Of a stretch of 49,837 bases of DNA, positions 8,782 through 17,240 are shown piece by piece (the first letter of the stretch is position 1; each line of letters begins with the position of its first letter). The notes below the pieces were generated by a model. It was not told the DNA's origin. It saw only the letters and a list, made by a program, of their open reading frames with translations, and did no database searches. Both the position numbers and the translations under genes were made by a program. The stretch comes from Myxococcales bacterium (lineage in GTDB: Bacteria; Myxococcota_A; Bradymonadia; UBA7976; UBA1532). Location: contig JACKDL010000038.1 in the NCBI GenBank assembly GCA_020633555.1, forward strand, positions 1 through 49,837. Direction: 5' to 3'.

Positions 8782-10137
8782 CTACCAATCGAGCCCGGCG
8801 TACACATACAGCGTGTTCAGCAGATCGACGGTGCCGAAGCTGAACGACAGGTCGTCCACGGGTGCGCCAGCCTCTTTGGCATCGGCCTCCACGTCATCGG
8901 GCAAGCCGATGGGTGCCAGGAACTGCAGATCCAGGGTGTCGTGCAAGCCCACGTGGAAGTAGCGACCCAGCGGCAGCCGGACATCCACCTCCAGCCCGAC
9001 CAACAGGCCCACCAAGTAGGCCTGATCGGCCAGCTCGTCGCCCGTGCTCAGGGAGTACAGGCCATAGGGGCCACCCCCGACCGCCATGCGCAACAGAAAG
9101 GTCGCGTGACCGCCGCCAAACCCCGGCGTCCCGCGCATCCCGGCCCCGACCTGATACAGGTCGCTGTCGACGCGCATGAGCTCATCGGAGATTTGGTAGT
9201 AGATCGATCGTTCGGCGTCGCCCTCGCCCACCGATTGCCGGACATACACGTTCCGGGGGATCGAGTACGAGGCATAGCGCGCGAAGACGTAGCCATGGGT
9301 CTTCTTGAAGAGCTGGCCCGCCTCATAGCGAAGCTCCCCAAACGCATACTTCAGGTTGAAGCTGGCGTCATCGATGGCCTCCCCGGTTCGGCGGTCCTTC
9401 AGCCGCGCTCGCCCCCCGTAGAAGTCGATGACCTCCGCCTTCAGGCTGAACCGCTTCAAGATCGGAAGCCCTGCGAAATCCGCTGCCAGATCAAGTACAT
9501 CCGATGTTGAGATCCCTTCACCCACGCTGAAGCCGCGGTTCGTCTGGTAGCCGGCCGTGAGATCCGCGTAGCGAGTCTTGAGGGTCAGGCTGGCCCGGTA
9601 CATGGAGACCGGCGTGAGATCGTAGGCCTCCTCGGTGCTGACCCGGGACCAATCGCTCTTCTCACCCTCGTCGGACTTCACATCCAGCGGGCTGAAGAAC
9701 CAGTGGGCGTAGGCGCCGTCCACCGCGACGCCACGAATCCACGGAATCCCGGGCTCGGGCGGCTCCGGGGCTTCGAAGGGGATGGCGAGCACATCCTCAT
9801 CGAGGGGCGGCGGGCCGGGTGCGCTGGCGGGTGCGACGTCTGCCGGCGGCCCATCACGCGCGATGAACACCTCGACCTGTTGACCAGCCACAGCGTCCAC
9901 CTGGGCCGTCCGGACCGCATCGCCGAACTGCACGATGACCACCCGGGGGCCAGGCTCGGCCTCAACCTCAAGCGGCGACATCCCGTGGCTGCCCAAGGCC
10001 CGATCGTCGATGAAGACGTGGGCACCGGGCGGCTCGGTGACCACCGCCAGCCGCGCCGGTTCAGCCGAGGCCCCGGTGGTCACCGCCAGTAGGGTCGAAA
10101 GAGCGGCCAGAGCCGTCAACACCCTGCCCCCTGCCAT
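8782..10137 (-). CDS. Exported PEGA-domain protein with probable outer-membrane barrel (451 aa)
   Basis: A cleavable signal peptide ends at TGASAEP. Residues about 26-90 form a PEGA-like domain (LAVVTEPPGAHVFIDDRALG ... SPLEVEAEPG), known as a small surface beta-domain. A Pro-rich linker leads to about 300 residues of alternating polar/apolar strands rich in Tyr, Gly and Asp (for example HGYVFARYASYSIP), ending in YVYAGLDW. A terminal aromatic residue is typical of outer-membrane barrels. GGAGGAGG lies upstream of the chosen ATG; a longer frame upstream has no signal peptide. It converges on the sirtuin gene. GC is somewhat lower than in adjacent genes. Confidence 0.7.
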   Translation of the reverse strand: MAGGRVLTALAALSTLLAVTTGASAEPARLAVVTEPPGAHVFIDDRALGSHGMSPLEVEAEPGPRVVIVQFGDAVRTAQVDAVAGQQVEVFIARDGPPADVAPASAPGPPPLDEDVLAIPFEAPEPPEPGIPWIRGVAVDGAYAHWFFSPLDVKSDEGEKSDWSRVSTEEAYDLTPVSMYRASLTLKTRYADLTAGYQTNRGFSVGEGISTSDVLDLAADFAGLPILKRFSLKAEVIDFYGGRARLKDRRTGEAIDDASFNLKYAFGELRYEAGQLFKKTHGYVFARYASYSIPRNVYVRQSVGEGDAERSIYYQISDELMRVDSDLYQVGAGMRGTPGFGGGHATFLLRMAVGGGPYGLYSLSTGDELADQAYLVGLLVGLEVDVRLPLGRYFHVGLHDTLDLQFLAPIGLPDDVEADAKEAGAPVDDLSFSFGTVDLLNTLYVYAGLDW

Positions 10138-10407
10138 GGCGGCCTCCTCCCGTGCCTCGCTGCCAGACCCGAGCAGCGGCCCACGCCGACTTCTCCGCTG
10201 CATCCAAGCACAGCGTGCCCGCCCTGCCCAGGGCTCTTCTCGAGGGCACCGCAGAGGCCGTAGGTCGCGCCGTCTTCAGCGGCTGTCGGCTGTCGTGCCC
10301 GGCAGCCCAGCCGCCCGAGCTGGCCCCGACCCCGGGCGGAACCCACACAGGTGCTCAGTCCCGCGCCATTTCCGCGAACGCCGATCGCACAGCCGGAGAA
10401 AAACCGA

Positions 10408-10444
10408 CCGGAGCACCTCCCCCTCCCTCGTCGAGGTGCTCCGG
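10408..10444. repeat. Perfect 12-bp inverted repeat
   Basis: CCGGAGCACCTC at 10408-10419 is exactly complementary to GAGGTGCTCCGG at 10433-10444, with a 13-base C/T-rich loop. No U-run follows on either strand, so it does not look like an ordinary terminator. It lies about 270 bases upstream of the PEGA-protein start, and could be a protein-binding site or a hairpin in a leader or small RNA. Confidence 0.6.
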
Positions 10445-10595
10445 CCGATGGCCCACCCGTTGGGGGTGCGGCAAGGTCGACCCCCTCCAGAACCGACGCC
10501 GCCGGGCGGGCGCGGGAGACCGTGTCGCTGCACCGAGAAAACCTGACAGCGGCCAGGTTGTTCTGGGGGTTTGGCGCAGCGGCGGGCGGCCCCAC

Positions 10596-10644
10596 CACAA
10601 GGGTCACCCTTGCCAAGGCCTTGGGTGCTTGGCAAGCCCTTGTG
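10596..10644 (+). terminator. Long bulged inverted repeat followed by a short T-run
   Basis: CACAAGGG at 10596 plus CTTGCCAAG at 10609 pair with CTTGGCAAG at 10628 plus CCCTTGTG ending at 10644, giving 17 pairs with one 5-base bulge and a 10-base loop. The loop edge also contains the 12-base palindrome CCAAGGCCTTGG. On the plus strand CAATTTTTCC follows, resembling a Rho-independent terminator, yet no plus-strand gene is seen upstream. It is either the end of an unannotated small RNA or a regulatory palindrome. Confidence 0.45.
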
Positions 10645-10701
10645 CAATTTTTCCGTATTCTTGATTTGTTGACCCGGGGTTCAGCAATCCGGGCCGAGAA
10701 C

Positions 10702-11589
10702 TCAAGGTTCGTAGGCCTTCAGGGGCTTGTCGATGAGCACCCGCAGCCAGGCGTGCAGGCGCTCACCCTCGCCCCGGGTGAAGCGTTTCATGGCAGGCAT
10801 CATGAGACCGAGCTGGGTGGCGTCCGTCGCCCGGTAGCGCACATGGAACAGCAGGTCGCTGACCGTGGGGCGCTGATCCACCGCGGGCAGGGGATCCACG
10901 AAGTCCCAGCCGAAGCGCGCGCCCACGCGGCGCACGCCGTGGCAGTGGGTGCACCAGGTCTTGTAGACCGGGGTGCCCTGGGGGCTCGCCTTCTCATCCA
11001 CCTGGAACTGGCCGTACCAGGCCTTCAGGTTCACGAACTCCAGGCCCACCAGGGTGTCCACGTGCCGCCAGGGGCTGAAGTCGGCGTCGGGGTTCGCGAA
11101 GGGGTGGAACGGCGTCTCGGCCACCAGCTTGTGTCCCTTGAACTTCAAGGGCCGGGGATCCCGGTCGCCCTGGCTGATGGGGGGCAGCTCGGCCCGCCAC
11201 TGGCCGTCCACCCACACCGCCCGCGCGATCCACAGCTTCAGCTTCTCGCGGCCCGTCGGCTCCAGGGGCAGCGGCACGGCCATGCCGTTGGCGAAGCGCA
11301 GCAGCACCCCGTCCACCTTGGGGTCCTTCGGGGCCACCTGGTCGATCACCGCCCACAGGGACAGGGCCTTGAATTGCCGCTTCCCGCCGTACTGCAGGTC
11401 CATCAGCTCGTGGGCCTGCATGGGCGCGGCCTGCACGTCGAAGGCGCCCGCCTGGGCGCGCTGGTGCTCGACGACGAGGGGGTCGCCGGCGGGGCGGACC
11501 CAGGTCTCGATGGGGGCCGCCAGGGCCGGCAGGGCGAGCATGAGGCTGAGGGCGAGGAGCGGGATGGGGGTGAGGGGCAGGCGACGCAT
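10702..11589 (-). CDS. Exported mono-haem c-type cytochrome protein (295 aa)
   Basis: A Sec signal (PIPLLALSLMLALPALA) is followed by a domain of about 160 residues with LSLWAVIDQVAPKDPKVDGV and LLRFANGMAVPLPL, faintly like the fold of molybdopterin-binding oxidoreductase domains. The C-terminal part is a class I cytochrome c: haem motif CTHCH near residue 213 and likely axial Met in MMPAMKRF near 265, ending in a helix. The haem would be attached in the periplasm for electron transfer. GGAGGG precedes the ATG. It is divergent from the large envelope operon that follows, sharing a 250-base control region. The N-terminal domain assignment is uncertain; the cytochrome part is clear. Confidence 0.8.
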   Translation of the reverse strand: MRRLPLTPIPLLALSLMLALPALAAPIETWVRPAGDPLVVEHQRAQAGAFDVQAAPMQAHELMDLQYGGKRQFKALSLWAVIDQVAPKDPKVDGVLLRFANGMAVPLPLEPTGREKLKLWIARAVWVDGQWRAELPPISQGDRDPRPLKFKGHKLVAETPFHPFANPDADFSPWRHVDTLVGLEFVNLKAWYGQFQVDEKASPQGTPVYKTWCTHCHGVRRVGARFGWDFVDPLPAVDQRPTVSDLLFHVRYRATDATQLGLMMPAMKRFTRGEGERLHAWLRVLIDKPLKAYEP

Positions 11590-11772
11590 GGGGATCCCTC
11601 CGGCAGGGGCAGCCCCTGCTTGCGCAGCAACCCCCGTGCCGGCCGGTATCCCCTTGTGTTGCGGCCGCGCCAGTTACCGTCCCGTCACATGGCGCCCGGA
11701 CGGGCGCCCCCACCGCGCCCCTTTCGGCCGCCGCGCCCAGGTGCGAACCTTCCGCCGCGGGTGCTTTCCAAG

Positions 11773-11798
11773 CCGGCATGGATCGGAATCCACGCCGG
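11773..11798. promoter_or_regulatory. 11-bp hairpin in the leader of the envelope operon
   Basis: CCGGCATGGAT and ATCCACGCCGG pair over 11 positions with one mismatch around a 4-base CGGA loop. It ends 42 bases before the first gene of the five-gene operon, where it would lie in the mRNA leader or form an operator. There is no U-run. A second hairpin, GGCGCCC/GGGCGCC at 11691-11708, lies nearer the divergent cytochrome gene. Confidence 0.4.
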
Positions 11799-11840
11799 TG
11801 CGTGACATCCCCCCGAGCCTGCCTGGGAGGGCCAGAGACG

Positions 11841-14831
11841 ATGCTTCGCCGCTTGCTGATGTTGTTGATGGGGCTGGGGCTCGCGCTGCCCGGCGCCGCC
11901 TTCGCCGATGAGCCCACCGAGCAGGTGCGCCTGAGCCTGGAGCGCTACGCGAAGCTCATGGCCCAGGCCGGCCAGCGGGCCGGGGCGCCGGCCACCTGGA
12001 CCCGCGCCGACGTGCAGATCGCGGTGAGCGGCGACACGGCGCTGGTGACCGTCGAGGCCACCGTCGAGCCCATCGGCGAGGGCAAGGTGGCCGTGAGCCT
12101 GCTGCCCGCCGAGGTGGTGCTCACCCAGGCCACCGTCGACGGCAGCGAGGCCACGCTGCTGCCCCTTGCGGGCACCCACGCTGTGCTCCTGGAGGGCGGC
12201 AGCCGCTACCGGGTGCGCCTGCAGTCCCGCGCGGCCGTCAGCCGAGACGCCGCCGACACGCCGTATCTGGTGGCGCCCCTGCCGCCGGCCCCCGGCAGCG
12301 ACGTGCGGGTGGACGGGGTGGCCGAGGCCAGCGTGTGGCCCGGCCAGCGGGAGGGCAGCACCACGCGGGCCCCCGCCACGGCGGCCGTGTTCGTGCGCTG
12401 GGGCGCCGACGCCCCCCGCGACGCGGTGCGCCGGGTGGACTACCGGCTCGAGCCCGACGCCGGCGGCGACGGGGTGGACGTGACCGCCGAGCTGGAGGTG
12501 TTCGGCAAGGGCAAGACCACCACCGTGCGGCTGGCGCAGGCCCAGGCGGCGCTCATCGACGTGCGCGCCGGCAACGAGGCCGTGCCCACCCGCGTGGTGG
12601 AGGGCTGGCACACCGCCACGGTGAAGGGTGAGGGCGTGAAGCGCCTGACCGCCCGCTTCCGGCTGGCCATCGATCGCACCCGGGGGCAGCCCCAGGTGGT
12701 GCTGCACCCCGACCGGGTGCCCATGGCGCGCGTCGAGATCACCGTGCCGGGCAAGCGCGAGGTGGTGTTCGAGCCCGCCGTGCCCCGCCAGACCACCGTG
12801 AAGGGCGAGGGCGAGCGCGCCACCACCAGCGCCGTGGCCCACCTGCCGCCCACCGACGAGCTGACCCTGCGCTGGACCGAGGCCCGGGCCACCCCCGAGA
12901 GCCAGGTGCGCGTCATCGTGCAGAGCTACCAGCTCTTGACCCTGAAGGAGGGCTTCCTGAAGGGCACCGTCCACCTGGACTACGAGATCAGCAACGGCGA
13001 GCTGAAGGAGCTGCCCATCAAGCTGCCCGCCGGGGTGGACGTGTACCGGGTCACCGGCCCGGGCGTGGAGGACTGGCAGGTGCTGCCGGCCACCGACGAC
13101 GCGCCGCGCCAGGTGCGGGTGGTGCTGGGCGAGGCCACCGAGGGCAAGGTGGATCTCAAGGTGGAGCTGGAGCGCACCGTCGAGACCGAGAAGGAAGGCA
13201 CCGCCCTGGAGCTGCCGGTGCTGAGCGCCATCAAGGCCAGCCGGCAGGAGGGCGTGGTGGCCCTGTTCGACGGCGACAAGACCGGCTTCGCCCCCGCCCA
13301 GGATCCGCAGGGCCGCTTCCGCAAGGTGGGCGAGGACGCCCTGCCCGTGGCCATCCGGCAGACCCTGCGCAACAAGGTCAACCAGGCCTGGAAGTTCATC
13401 AACGAGGACGGGCCCCTCACCAGCGCCGTGGCCACCGCCCAGGCCCGCGAGGTGCGCTTCGATGCCCGGGTGGACACGCTGTACAACCTGCGCGAGGGCT
13501 CGCTGACCGGCAACGCCACCGTGCTCATCGAGATCAAGAGCGGCCGCCGCGACACCCTGCACGTCAGCCTGCCCAGCGGGGTGGCCGAGCCGCGCATCTC
13601 GGGGCCCAGCCTGAGCAAGACCGAGCCCGCCCCGGACTTCGCCGCGGGCGAGGGCCGCACCGCCTACATCGTGCGCTTCACCCAGGCGCTGGAGGGCGCC
13701 ATCCAGCTCGACGTGGAGTTCGAGCAGCTCCTGAAGAAGGACGAGAACGCCCTGACGCTGCCGGACCTGCGGGTGCACGGGGCCGAGGTGGAGAGCGGGC
13801 ACTTCGGCCTGGCCGCCGAGACGGGCATGGAGGCCGTGGTGGGCGAGGCCAAGGACCTGCGCCCGGTGGAGGTGGAGGAGCTGCCCAAGGCCGTGCGCCT
13901 GCGCAGCGACACCGATCTGAGCTTCGGCTACGGCTACGCCCGCGCCCCGTGGTCGCTGGCCATCACCCTGAAGCGCAACCGCACCATCGAGACCCTGGCC
14001 GCGGTGGCCACCCACGTGTGGCTCGAGACCAACGTGCTCGACAACGGCCACGTCGTCACCCGCGCCACCTACCAGGTGCAGAACGATGGCCGGCAGGACG
14101 TGCGGCTGGTGCTGCCCGAGGGCGCCGAGGTGCTGTCGGTGGCCGTGGACGGCAGCAAGGTGAAGGCGGTCAGCGACGAGCAGACGGGCGCCCTGGCGGT
14201 GCCCATCCCCAAGAACCGCACCGCGCCCATCCAGGTGACCTACGAGGTGGTGCGCGACAAGCTGGGCGGCGTGGGCGCCCTGGACCTGCAGGCGCCCAAG
14301 GCCGACGTGCGGGCCAGCGACATCCAGTGGCTGGTGCGCTACCCGGCGCGGCTGGCCCTGCTGAAGACCGACACCGATCTGCGGCCCGGCGAGGCCTTCG
14401 AGTGGCGCGCGCCCGATGCCGAGGCGGACGCCGCCATCGAGCTGCCCGTGCAGGCCGACATGCGCAGCGCGCTGTTCACCTACTCGGTGCAGGAGCCCAC
14501 CGCGAAGGACGGCAAGGCCCTGAGCGTGGGCGTCTGGTACACGAGCGGCGGCACGGCCTTCGAGCCGCTGGTGTTCGGCCTGGCCCTGCTGCTGTTGGCC
14601 CTGGTGACCTGGCGCCGCGGCGGCACGCCGGGCGGCATGACCGGCAGCTTGTGGATCATGCTGGGCGCGGCGGTGGGGCTGCTGGCCCTGAAGGCGTCCA
14701 TCTGGCGGCTGACCGAGGGCGAGGCCTCGCTGGCCATCGTCGCCGTGGTCGCCGTGGGCGTGGTGGCCTGGCGCAAGCGGCGCGCGGCTCGCAAGGCCGC
14801 CGAGCAGGGCGCCTCGGACGAGGACGCCTGA
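11841..14831 (+). CDS. Giant exported beta-rich protein with C-terminal membrane helices (996 aa), first gene of the envelope operon
   Basis: The start ATG is followed by a signal peptide (LLMLLMGLGLALPGAAFA). About 880 residues then read as repeated beta-sandwich units with recurring V-x-G/E patterns (VTVEATVEPIGEG..., VTAELEVFGKG..., VRFTQALEGAIQLDVEF). Near residues 905-985 come three hydrophobic helices (PLVFGLALLLLALVTW, LWIMLGAAVGLLALKAS, ASLAIVAVVAVGVVAW) and a basic, acidic-ended tail, so the bulk is probably periplasmic and anchored in the inner membrane. A GGGAGGG precedes the start at about 10 bases; a longer frame upstream crosses a hairpin and lacks a signal. The stop is one base before the next start. 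Not assigned to a known family. Confidence 0.75.
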   Translation: MLRRLLMLLMGLGLALPGAAFADEPTEQVRLSLERYAKLMAQAGQRAGAPATWTRADVQIAVSGDTALVTVEATVEPIGEGKVAVSLLPAEVVLTQATVDGSEATLLPLAGTHAVLLEGGSRYRVRLQSRAAVSRDAADTPYLVAPLPPAPGSDVRVDGVAEASVWPGQREGSTTRAPATAAVFVRWGADAPRDAVRRVDYRLEPDAGGDGVDVTAELEVFGKGKTTTVRLAQAQAALIDVRAGNEAVPTRVVEGWHTATVKGEGVKRLTARFRLAIDRTRGQPQVVLHPDRVPMARVEITVPGKREVVFEPAVPRQTTVKGEGERATTSAVAHLPPTDELTLRWTEARATPESQVRVIVQSYQLLTLKEGFLKGTVHLDYEISNGELKELPIKLPAGVDVYRVTGPGVEDWQVLPATDDAPRQVRVVLGEATEGKVDLKVELERTVETEKEGTALELPVLSAIKASRQEGVVALFDGDKTGFAPAQDPQGRFRKVGEDALPVAIRQTLRNKVNQAWKFINEDGPLTSAVATAQAREVRFDARVDTLYNLREGSLTGNATVLIEIKSGRRDTLHVSLPSGVAEPRISGPSLSKTEPAPDFAAGEGRTAYIVRFTQALEGAIQLDVEFEQLLKKDENALTLPDLRVHGAEVESGHFGLAAETGMEAVVGEAKDLRPVEVEELPKAVRLRSDTDLSFGYGYARAPWSLAITLKRNRTIETLAAVATHVWLETNVLDNGHVVTRATYQVQNDGRQDVRLVLPEGAEVLSVAVDGSKVKAVSDEQTGALAVPIPKNRTAPIQVTYEVVRDKLGGVGALDLQAPKADVRASDIQWLVRYPARLALLKTDTDLRPGEAFEWRAPDAEADAAIELPVQADMRSALFTYSVQEPTAKDGKALSVGVWYTSGGTAFEPLVFGLALLLLALVTWRRGGTPGGMTGSLWIMLGAAVGLLALKASIWRLTEGEASLAIVAVVAVGVVAWRKRRAARKAAEQGASDEDA

Positions 14832-14832
14832 G

Positions 14833-17235
14833 ATGCGCCGCGTCCTCTGGACCCTGGCCGCGGTGGCGCTGGCCTTCATCGGCCTGCTGACCCTGGCCAG
14901 CCTGGGCGGCCGCGCGCCCGAGGCAGGCGGCGACGCCGCACAGATGCAGGCGCCGGACCGCTTCGCGCGGCTGGTGGTGGCCGAGGACAAGTCCGAGGTG
15001 GAGCCGACGAGCGGCACCACCAAGGCCGCGGGCGAGGAGGGCCAGTTCGGCGCCGACGGCGCCTCCGTGGCCGCCAACGAGGACGAAGACAAGGACCGCC
15101 CCGACGACTCGGGCGAGCAGGCCTACGGCCGCTTCGACGACGACGCCAGCGGCCTGGACGTCCGGCGCCCGGCGGAGGCGCGGGCTCGCGAGGCCGCCCG
15201 GCGGGCGCAGGCCGCCGCCGCCGACGCCACCACGGCCCGCGAGGTGGCGGCGCTCGACGAAGAGGACCTTGAGGAAGAGGCACCCAACGAAGAAGAGGCC
15301 GTGGCCAAGGTCAGCGGCAAGCTGAACCTGGCGCTGGCCGACGACGGCGACGGGCGGGGCACGGCCAGCGGCTATGGCGGCCTGGGGCTGCGCGGGGCCG
15401 GCCGAGGCGGCGGCGGCACCGGCGAAGGCCGCATCGGCGGGCTGGCCCGGATCGACACCGGCGGGGGCAAGGGCGGCGGCGCGTTCGCCGGCCAGCGCGG
15501 CGGTGAGGGCGGCAAGAAGAGGAAGCCGAAGAAGGGTCGCCGGGCGCTGCGCGACCCGGCGGGCGACGCCATGGATCTGCCCGAGGCCACCGCGACGGCC
15601 ACCCCTGCGCCCGAGCCGCCCCAGCCGGCCCGCCAGGCGGTGGCGCCGCCCGCGAACGGCTTCCTGGCGCGCGACGCGAAGGGCGACCTGGCGGCCCGCA
15701 AGCCCGAGCCCCCGGCGGACGCCCGCTTCAAGAACAAGGCCCGCGTGAGCCACACCCACGAGGCCTGGAACGCCCTGGACGGCTGGGCCGATCGCTTCGC
15801 GGCGCCGGCCACCTTCCTGCCCCGCATGGCCTACTTCGAGAACACCTACCTGGGGCGCGACGCCGGCTACCTGGAGGAGCTGCGCCAGCTCGACGCGGCC
15901 CTGCCCGGCGCCCAGCCCTGGACCCGCGCGCGGCTGCCCGAGCAGCCCTTCGACGCCCCCGGCGACGCCGGGCTGGCCCTGACCGCCCAGCTCAGCGCGG
16001 TGGGCATCGAGCAGGCCCAGCGGGTGTACCTGCAGGTGGGCCTGAAGGGCAGCGAGCGCTTTGGCTGGCGGCGCCCGCCGCTGGACGTGGTGCTGGTGGT
16101 GGACGACGCCCTGCGCCTGGGCCAGCCGCGGGCCTACGCCGAGGCCGTGGACACCCTGCTGGCGAAGCTGAGCCCGGTGGACCGGCTGGCGGTGATCCAC
16201 GCCGGCCCCACCCCCACCGCCGCCCTGCCCCTGGGCGACGTGCGCGAGGCGCGCCTGGCCCGCGGCGCCCTGCTGGCCCCGGCCCACGGCGTCGCCCGCA
16301 ACGGCGACCTGCCCGCGGCCCTGGCGCAGGCGGCGCAGGCCCTTCAAGGCGGCGAGCAGGGGGCGCGGGTCCCGGGCACGGGCACGGTGGTGGTGCTCAC
16401 CCGGGGGGGCGACGACGCCCTGGTGGCCCGCACGGCCGCGGCGGCTCACGGCCTGACCCTGGCCGGCGCCGTCACCAGCGTCATCAGCACCGACGACCAC
16501 GCCCCGTGGTGGCAGGTGGCCAAGGCCGGCCACGGCAACGACCACCGCGGGCGCCGGGTGGCCGACGCCCTCGAGGCCGAGCTGGCCAGCCTGTCGAAGG
16601 TCATCGCGCGGCTGCTGCGGCTGAACATCCGCCTGGGCCCCAACGCGCAGGGCGTGCGCATCCTGGGCAGCCGCCTGCTGACCCAGGCCGAGAAGAAGCG
16701 CGTGAAGGCCCGCGAAGAGGCCACCGACCGCCAGATCAGCAAGAGCCTGGGCGTGACGGCCGATCGGGGCGCCGACGACGACGGCCTCCAGACGGTGATC
16801 CCCTTCTTCTACGGCGGCGACGCCCACGTCGTGCTGGTGGAGCTGTGGGTCGAGAAGCCCGGGGCAGTGGCCGACATCACCTTGAAATACAAGGACATGG
16901 TGAGCCTGCAGAACGCCACGGCCCGCGCCAGCGTGCGGCTGGGCGCCGTGCCCCGTGAGCCCGGCCCCGCCGAGCGGCTGGTGCTGCAGAACCTGCAGGG
17001 CTTCGAGCTGGCGCAGGCCCTGCAACAGGCCGGCGAGCGGGCCCGGCGGGGCGATCTGGGCGGCGCCCGCGCGGCCCTGGCGGCCGCCCCCCGGCACCGC
17101 GACGCCGACGTGGCCCTGGTGGACGCCTTCGGTGATCTGCTCGAGGCCGGCGGCCCCGCCCCCACCCTGGGCCGCGCCCTGGCCCTGGCCGCCCGGCGGC
17201 GCATCAGCCCCGCCCCCGCCGTGGCTCGGAGGTGA
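14833..17235 (+). CDS. YfbK-like VWA protein with degenerate metal site and Gly-rich segment (800 aa)
   Basis: An N-terminal membrane anchor (WTLAAVALAFIGLLTLAS) leads to an acidic, Ala-rich linker and a Gly-rich stretch near residues 180-235 (GGLGLRGAGRGGGGTGEG) like that in AgmX/PglI-type proteins. From residue 330 the order matches YfbK-type proteins: MAYFENTYLGRD, LQVGLKGSERFGWRRPPLD, a VWA domain from 416, then a DUF3520-like end with ITLKYKDM. The VWA metal motif, normally DxSxS, reads DDALR, so metal-dependent adhesion binding should be lost. The next gene is a paralogue. It likely acts in the envelope, binding partner proteins rather than catalysing. Confidence 0.75.
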   Translation: MRRVLWTLAAVALAFIGLLTLASLGGRAPEAGGDAAQMQAPDRFARLVVAEDKSEVEPTSGTTKAAGEEGQFGADGASVAANEDEDKDRPDDSGEQAYGRFDDDASGLDVRRPAEARAREAARRAQAAAADATTAREVAALDEEDLEEEAPNEEEAVAKVSGKLNLALADDGDGRGTASGYGGLGLRGAGRGGGGTGEGRIGGLARIDTGGGKGGGAFAGQRGGEGGKKRKPKKGRRALRDPAGDAMDLPEATATATPAPEPPQPARQAVAPPANGFLARDAKGDLAARKPEPPADARFKNKARVSHTHEAWNALDGWADRFAAPATFLPRMAYFENTYLGRDAGYLEELRQLDAALPGAQPWTRARLPEQPFDAPGDAGLALTAQLSAVGIEQAQRVYLQVGLKGSERFGWRRPPLDVVLVVDDALRLGQPRAYAEAVDTLLAKLSPVDRLAVIHAGPTPTAALPLGDVREARLARGALLAPAHGVARNGDLPAALAQAAQALQGGEQGARVPGTGTVVVLTRGGDDALVARTAAAAHGLTLAGAVTSVISTDDHAPWWQVAKAGHGNDHRGRRVADALEAELASLSKVIARLLRLNIRLGPNAQGVRILGSRLLTQAEKKRVKAREEATDRQISKSLGVTADRGADDDGLQTVIPFFYGGDAHVVLVELWVEKPGAVADITLKYKDMVSLQNATARASVRLGAVPREPGPAERLVLQNLQGFELAQALQQAGERARRGDLGGARAALAAAPRHRDADVALVDAFGDLLEAGGPAPTLGRALALAARRRISPAPAVARR

Positions 17236-17240
17236 TCCCC

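Larger units (their letters stand above)
10138..10701. other. Long intergenic region with two strong inverted repeats, no convincing gene
   Basis: This 564-base stretch lies between two minus-strand genes. Frames are open on both strands, but their translations are Arg/Pro/Gly-rich and lack domain signatures or codon bias, so I read none as a gene. It holds a perfect 12-bp inverted repeat and a larger bulged 17-bp inverted repeat, then an AT-rich patch near 10645-10680. It may contain the promoter and long leader of the PEGA gene, or a structured RNA. Confidence 0.5.

Noticed and set aside
10116..10616. A 166-residue minus-strand frame in the large gap
   Set aside because: Composition is Arg/Gly/Ala/Ser-rich without domains, and it crosses both inverted repeats.
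11685..15092. A 1135-residue open frame on the minus strand
   Set aside because: It is antisense to the first operon gene, is Gly/His/Leu/Ala-rich without domains, and results from high third-position GC.
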